The position numbers and the translations under genes were made by a program. The notes under the pieces are model-generated. The model did not search any database and had not been told where the DNA came from. It saw nothing but the letters and a program-made list of their open reading frames with translations. This document shows positions 59,127 through 64,000 of a stretch of 64,000 nucleotides of DNA, in pieces (positions within the stretch are counted from its first letter, which is position 1; each line of letters starts with the position of its first letter). Origin of the DNA: Dictyophora rubrovolvata (taxonomy: Eukaryota; Basidiomycota; Agaricomycetes; Phallales; Phallaceae); assembly GCA_029959195.1 (NCBI GenBank), contig CP114127.1, positions 1,054,001 to 1,118,000 of the forward strand, read 5' to 3'.

Positions 59127-59390
59127 TGCTTTCACAGTACATGTACTGCTAAAGCTCCATCCCTGATGAACATACATTATCTACAGAGCACATCAATTCC
59201 GGTTGACGGGGGTTCCAGAGCTCTGACATTAGTATCACTAGGTTATCTTCCTTCCTCGACTTGTCCCATGGCCAGTCGCCAACTGCTGACCAGCAATTGC
59301 ATATTCTAAAAAATCTGTCTAGTCGGTCAGTCTTCGTTGTTTCACAGAAGATCTGAACATAAACGAGAATGTACCTTCTAATCGAATTCA
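58759..59390. other. Intergenic region with an ATT microsatellite
   Basis: About 630 bp upstream of NDUFA6. An ATT trinucleotide tract occupies about 59093-59126. ORFs on both strands (for example minus-strand 59149-59406) have no recognisable family and look like chance. Confidence 0.45.
59093..59126. repeat. ATT trinucleotide microsatellite, about 11 units
   Basis: Uninterrupted ATT units in the intergenic region upstream of NDUFA6. A likely polymorphic marker; no functional role is implied. Confidence 0.9.
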
Positions 59391-59492
59391 TCAACAGATA
59401 ATACAATAATCGCTCAGATCGGCTGGATCTGACTGTGTCGTTGGACGAGGCTTGGGTAACTTTTTGTCCTTGTTGGATGTTTTTTTATCCAT
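59391..59492 (-). CDS. Candidate 33-residue peptide ending in a CaaX-like box
   Basis: From the ATG at 59490-59492 the frame runs 33 codons to the TGA 59391-59393. The peptide starts MDKKTSNKDKKL, is Lys/Pro-rich, and ends LSDYCIIC. The last four residues, C-I-I-C, fit the CaaX rule for farnesylation (Cys, two aliphatics, then a residue that can be Cys). A TATA box and an inverted CCAAT lie 150-170 bp upstream on the same strand, and the leader is rich in pyrimidines. Fungal lipopeptide pheromone precursors are short and end this way, but no STE3 receptor is in the window and no classic processing site is seen. The ORF could also be chance, or a first exon of something longer. The peptide is not recognised. 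Confidence 0.35.
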   Translation of the reverse strand: MDKKTSNKDKKLPKPRPTTQSDPADLSDYCIIC

Positions 59493-59644
59493 GTCGTAGT
59501 AGATTGGGTACTGAGAATTGAGTCTTGAGTATTAGTTTAGTTTAAGAGACTGAGAATGGGAGTAGGAGTGTGTATGTGTGTGCGTGTGTGTGTTGCGGGT
59601 ATTACTCGATGATTTTGTGACTGGAATTTTAAGGATAAGACGGG

Positions 59645-59661
59645 CTTTTATATAGACCAAT
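59645..59661 (-). promoter_or_regulatory. TATA box with adjacent CCAAT element, minus strand
   Basis: Read on the minus strand, ATTGG (plus CCAAT, 59657-59661) is followed by CTATATAAAAG (plus 59645-59655). It lies about 150 bp before the ATG of the 33-codon CaaX ORF, a normal distance for a fungal promoter. It is the best-formed core promoter I could see in the window. Function is inferred from sequence alone. Confidence 0.55.
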
Positions 59662-59915
59662 GTGCATAATTATATATATATGTACTTGCAAGGTGTGGGT
59701 GACATTTACTAAAAGGGACTAGAACTTAATGGGCAACAATATTATTTTGACCAAAGTTTATTAGACACCGGAATGTTGGTGCCGACTTGATAATCAGGAT
59801 CAAAGTACAATCATTCTAAGTACCAGTGCCAGTGCACATGCACACTCAAAAAAAGTTCTTTTTTCCCTGCAGTCCGCGTGTTGATGCATATGAATCAACT
59901 CCGAGTCTCCAAGTC

Positions 59916-60453
59916 TCAATCGTTGAATAATCCGCCCTCACCACAATTCGTACTACCGACGTCCGGAGCTGTCCCAATCCCGTCACCAGCACTCCTTTCC
60001 GCTCGTCCGCTGTGTACCATTTCTGCGACTTCCGTCTTCCACTGCTGAAATTTATTCCGCAATTGCAGATGAGATTTTGCCGTGTGAGGCTGTATATTTC
60101 CGTCTATTGTGTTTCCGGTTTGCCCTTGTCCGACTGATATCTTACCCTCGGAGTCAATGGCAGCAATAACCCTATCCAACGCGGCTCCCAATTGACTCAA
60201 TTCATCTTGGAATTCAAATGGGTTTGAAAATACAGATCGTGGCTCAGAAGTTGCACCCCCTGAGCCAGGGATCTCTTGAGGTTTAGCCGCCGTAGGCGAT
60301 GATTTGGGATACACTGCTCCAGGGTTTTCGCGGCTCGGAGAAGGTGGTTGCCCACTGTTTGATTGATGTGGAAATTTGGCATCCGCTGTGCATCGTGAGT
60401 AATTTGAAAACCACTTGAGACAGACAATCTTCATCACCTTCTCCCAATGACAT
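59916..60453 (-). CDS. Small unknown protein
   Basis: The best model joins a short first exon (MSLGEGDED, ATG at 60451-60453) through a 42-nt intron to a long exon, giving a protein of about 165 residues ending at 59916. It is rich in Pro/Ser/Gly in the first half (NSGQPPSPSRENPG). It then has a helical segment (FEFQDELSQLGAALDRVIAA) and another (LRNKFQQWKTEVAEMVHS). No domain or family is recognised and no signal or membrane segment is visible. The frame of the long exon is open for 160 codons, which supports a real gene more than its start does. A coiled-coil subunit of a complex is one possibility, as speculation. Confidence 0.55.
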
Positions 60454-60587
60454 TTTCGAAAGTTTGCGCGAGTCGAACGTTTTTCTACATACTATGTATG
60501 TATTCACGGACACTTTTTGAAGTCGGGAAAGATATATCCAGTAGTTTATAACGTCATCGATGGAGTGGACCCTCCGCCAAGCTTAAC

Positions 60588-60703
60588 TCATTTGAATTCG
60601 TCATCCGGTGCACTAGTACCCTTGGCTATTTTCTTGCTATTTTCCGCCAAATCACCGGCCACACGCACAAATACTTCCGGATACAAACCATCTCGCTTGA
60701 ATT
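60588..60703 (-). CDS. Orphan exon with conserved-looking coding sequence
   Basis: After a possible acceptor (AAACAAG, minus strand) the frame reads FKRDGLYPEVFVRVAGDLAE and continues NSKKIAKGTSAPDDEFK to a TGA at 60588-60590. The amphipathic, charged sequence looks like protein rather than chance translation. No clear upstream exon or start was found in the 200 bp before the A49 gene end, and it does not join the neighbouring gene downstream in an obvious way. It may be the last exon of a small unresolved gene on the minus strand. Confidence 0.35.
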
Positions 60704-60909
60704 CTTGTTTTTTATGTATGTAAATTCATACTAACTAGTTCCAAGCCTTTTTTTTTAAATGGGACTGTCTTCCATAACACGAAATATTTATATATGTGAC
60801 CGCTGGGCATTGATAACACATGCCTTGCGTATGCAGCTTCGAAAAAAAAAACCCAAGATTCTCCATACTGTGAGAGTATATATGACTCATGTACAGCAAT
60901 GATGTCCAT

Positions 60910-62687
60910 TTATTGCTGTCGATGATACCGTTGCTTGGGAAATTCCAACGGTATTTTAAGAACACACCGTTTAGGCTCGTTGGCTGATGCAGGCCCTAGT
61001 CCTCGACGCGCGCGTTCTGCGGTACTTAGTGCTTCAACGGTACACCCTTAGTCCTTTGATAAGAAGAAAACGTATTAAAATAAACTTGATTCACAGCTTA
61101 CCAAGCTGCTTAAAATATTTAGTCGTGCTTTGTGGCAAAAGCTATTAGACTAGCTGCGACTACAGGGTGGAATGAACGTGCATACCTTGCAGGATTGAGG
61201 CTTAGATCTGAGGCCAGGACAGTCAGATCTGTTGCATACTTGTCTAATCGTAGGCATAGCGCGAACATATAAGTCAGTAACCGCGTTTTAGATTCATTGG
61301 TCATTTCCGGGCTAATAGGCAAGCGACGAAATTAAATCGTCTAAAAACGTTCAAGTGCCGATAGAATAAGCTCACCCTTTTCCATTTCGGCTTTTCTCGG
61401 TGAACCGCTCCAGCAATCCATCGATAATTTCACTTGACACCGAAGACATTCGTTTTTGCAGCTGCTCCCGATCTTTGTACATACTAATCGCCCTGAATAA
61501 GAACATGCAAGAAATGAAGTAGAGAATTTTCCTGCCGCCCATTTTAGAAAAGGTAATGAGTGAAAGCAGAGAAAATCCGTGCGCTTACAAGTTCAGCTTG
61601 TGAGGCTTGGGGCTTTTAAATTCAGAAGCGAGATGATCATTGATCCACTGAGATCGTTGGTACGGTAGACATGATACCTTCGCTTCTTCAGGTGTAGCCA
61701 ACATACGAGATACGTCAATAGAATCTAATTCCACTTGGGGGACTATATCGTGCAATGCGTACACCTGCGATTCAGTAAAAAGTTTAGTATCGCCACTCAG
61801 AGAGAGAGAGAGAGAGATAAAGAGAAGAGAAGAAGAAAAAAAAACTGTACGTGCCATGTCTGGAGACGACGCATGAGCATTATGACGAGGAATTAGACGG
61901 TTTTCATCTGCGAGCGTTACGGCTTCCTCTAGATAACAAACGTTCATTTTTACTGTTCTTCTATGCTAGTTTACTGAAAAGACTGACCGCGAGACGGTAA
62001 TGTAACAGTGCTGGCTTCAATACTTCCTTGTATATGTCCGATGACATTCTCCATTGCAGAAACATCGACTTTGTTGCGTTCCATAGCTTTGATAGCTTGT
62101 TTTGCCTTCTTAGAACCAAACGCTTCACCCAAATCATTCCTTGCGATCATTCGTTCTTCATGTGAGGTCCTTGCAAGAGACTCCAATGATTTGACAGCCT
62201 TAACATCCCGCGATAAAACATGTAGCGGGGCATTACGGAGTAATATTTTACTGCTTTTCTTATCTTTGATACCCAATATATACCTGGAAAAGGAATAAGC
62301 CGCTTTTGAAACAACAAGACGTTAAACAGGAGATATTATGCTGCCTACTGCGAACCAGGTTTATGATCAGAGCTTCCTGTATACAGATCAATCGCACTGG
62401 TTTCCCCAGCAATAATGCCGTTCTCAATTTCAAAGCCTTTGTGAGCTGAGTTTTCAGGTATACTTGACGGATTACAGTAAAATTTGAACGGGGTAGTTTT
62501 TGCTGGCTCGATTGCCGGAAATGTAACTATTTGAGCAGCAGTTGGATAATGCGCAAAATAATAAACAAAAAGGCAACAAACCAACTACGGGCCCGACACC
62601 CGCAGACCCATCCGATACTATTAATGTGTCCTTGGACCCGTTTTCGTTTCGTTTACGCTTTTTGTTAGATTGGGACATGTCCGACAT
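60910..62687 (-). CDS. RPA49: RNA polymerase I subunit A49 (RPA49)
   Basis: Subunit of RNA polymerase I for ribosomal RNA synthesis; A49 and A34.5 form a TFIIF/TFIIE-like module. The N-terminal dimerisation region is seen in VTFPAIEPAKTTPFKFYC and AIDLYTGSSDHKPGS. The conserved centre is SLESLARTSHEERMIARNDL, GEAFGSKKAKQAIKAMERNK and VDVSAMENVIGHI. The C-terminal tandem winged-helix part includes YALHDIVPQVELDSIDVS and CLPYQRSQWINDHL. The end (STTKYFKQLGCTVEALSTAE, VLKIPLEFPKQRYHRQQ) precedes the TAA 60910-60912. Introns are short; one near 61800 carries a GA run. The basic start MSDMSQSNKKRKRNE may hold a nuclear signal. It is head to head with SET2. Confidence 0.93.
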
Positions 62688-62995
62688 GAAGGAGAGGGAA
62701 AGACGCGCTGTTACTCCGACTGGTCTTGCACCTTACAACTAACCTTCCAATTCCTGAGGATATATAGGTTTTGGTAAGCAGTCTTTGTAAATGTTTTTAT
62801 CAATGAAATAATAATGATGTTGTTTCATTATGCTTTTCAAACAAACATCCAAATGGCGGTCACACTAATAGTAGTTCCTATACCGAATCCTTGTCGGTTC
62901 GAACTTAAACCCCCGCGGAACGACTTAGGCTGTACAAACTCACTAGACTTCTGTGTTGACTTTGAACGCTGACTGCATAAGATCAATCTGTTACT
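62688..62995. promoter_or_regulatory. Shared intergenic promoter region, RPA49 / SET2
   Basis: 308 bp between divergent start codons. An AT-rich stretch (about 62785-62835) lies in the middle. No named element was identified. Confidence 0.5.
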
Positions 62996-64000
62996 ATGCA
63001 TGATGCTGCCGCCAAGGCTAAACAAGAACCAGAACGGACAAGTCCGCCATTGTCGTCGTTGGACTCTGTCTCGACGCCATCTACTACACCCACGCCCCGT
63101 CCCTCTGGCGGGCTACAACTAATTGGCCACTTGATGAAGGCTGATGAAGCAGCAATGAAGACGTTTACAGAGATACTTGATAATATTTACCAGTATAAGA
63201 CGTTAGGTCTTTCTAGACAAGCCGACGAAGGCTTTACGTGTGATTGCACATATGAGCCAGGTTAGACCCCCCACCTACCCAGCCTTCTCTGTCGCTCTGT
63301 CGAAGCATTGACTCACTCTTATGATAGGCATAGACGCACCATATATAGCTTGTGGGGAGGGATCAGACTGTATAAACAGGTTGACACAAGTCGAGTGTTT
63401 GGAGGATGACTGTCATTGTCGGTCGTTCTGTCAGAACCAGCGGTGAACATTCTTTTTTTCATTGATGCATTTATGGCATGTTCTCATTTTTTGTTTTTTT
63501 TTGTTTCTTTTACCGTGTACAAAAGGTTTCAACGGAAGGAATATGCTTCATTCCATATTGTGCAGACGGAAATGAAGGGGTTTGGGTTGCGGGCTGCCAC
63601 AGACGTGCCCAAGTGGGTTTCCGGTCTCATCAAATCAAATAGATATTCTAACATTCATTCATGATTTTAGAGACGCTTTCATATGTGAATACATTGGCGA
63701 GGTCGTCAGTCATCCATCGTTTGCCAAACGGATGAGAGATTATGCTGCGGAGGGAATTCGACATTTTTATTTCATGATGCTACAAAAGGACGAAGTAATA
63801 AAATCTCTTGTCGAGTAGCCTAGCCGTTCATATGATTGACTATCCCTCTCTCTTTCAGTTTATCGATGCCACAAAGAAAGGGGGTGTTGGTCGTTTCATA
63901 AATCACAGCTGTAATCCAAATTGTTTCGTCGCAAAATGGACGGTGGGGAAAAAAGTCAGAATGGGAATTTTTTCTAAGCGGAAAATAGTCAAGGACGAGG
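62996..64000 (+). CDS. SET2: Histone H3K36 methyltransferase SET2, 3' end missing
   Basis: The AWS domain supplies the zinc-binding cysteines ([38 protein letters not shown]). The SET domain follows with [34 protein letters not shown], the substrate-side [20 protein letters not shown] and the SAM/active-site motif [12 protein letters not shown]. Set2 travels with elongating RNA polymerase II and methylates histone H3 Lys36. The N-terminal 90 residues are Ser/Pro-rich, as in other fungi. Introns fall after EPG, NQR and DVPK, all clean. The frame is open at base 64000, so the post-SET, WW and SRI domains lie outside the window. Confidence 0.95.

Noticed and set aside
59149-59406. 85-codon minus-strand ORF overlapping the 3' side of the CaaX candidate
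   Set aside because: Its first codons have no good start, it shows no family pattern, and it could not be spliced in frame to the CaaX ORF.
60712-60909. 65-codon minus-strand ORF just after the A49 gene
   Set aside because: No conserved pattern. It overlaps the A49 3' flank and does not join in frame to the orphan exon at 60588-60703.

Overview
The window looks like nuclear DNA of a basidiomycete, most likely a mushroom-forming one (Agaricomycotina). Genes are dense and lie on both strands. Nearly every one is broken by short introns, mostly about 45-70 bases, with GT-AG ends and a few GC-AG ends. The protein set is fungal. No ribosomal RNA, tRNA, CRISPR array, transposon or retroelement was found by eye. 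About 30 genes could be reconstructed by joining exons through splice sites that keep the protein family in frame. Junctions described as solved come from reading the sequence, not from transcripts.

Left third (1-25 kb): a 5'-truncated VHS/GAT trafficking adaptor; an NmrA-type NAD(P)-binding protein; the glycolipid flippase-like protein RFT1; a secreted alpha/beta hydrolase; an aminopeptidase P relative that has lost most of its metal and catalytic residues; a PIH1-domain chaperone factor; DAHP synthase; a small unknown protein; a two-LIM protein; malate dehydrogenase; and the replication factor MCM10.

Middle (25-46 kb): TIM10; a cysteine-rich unknown; a single-pass membrane protein; an SR splicing factor; mitochondrial isoleucyl-tRNA synthetase; a MARCH5-like RING-CH ubiquitin ligase; eIF2 gamma; an intronless 875-residue probable mitochondrial repeat protein; a PDAP1/PP28 phosphoprotein; and a PIN-like membrane transporter.

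Right third (46-64 kb): a 2-oxoglutarate/Fe(II) dioxygenase; an EI24-family membrane protein; a secreted Ish1-type repeat protein; a METTL21/Rkm5-like methyltransferase; the ER chaperone LHS1/GRP170 ending in HDEL; ribonuclease T2; complex I subunit NDUFA6; a 33-codon ORF ending in a CaaX-like box behind a TATA promoter; two small unknowns; RNA polymerase I subunit A49; and the start of the histone H3K36 methyltransferase SET2, cut by the window end.

Most genes are housekeeping and do not form one pathway. Several are arranged head to head across 178-350 bp (PIH1/DAHP synthase, MCM10/TIM10, eIF2 gamma/repeat protein, transporter/dioxygenase, methyltransferase/LHS1, A49/SET2), so shared promoters are likely. 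The points most worth a second look are the pseudo-aminopeptidase, the candidate prenylated peptide, the series of 7-21 nt microexons (including two that encode the catalytic loop of malate dehydrogenase), a stop-free 246-nt intron in DAHP synthase, and a long intron with a frame-preserving cassette in the SR protein gene.
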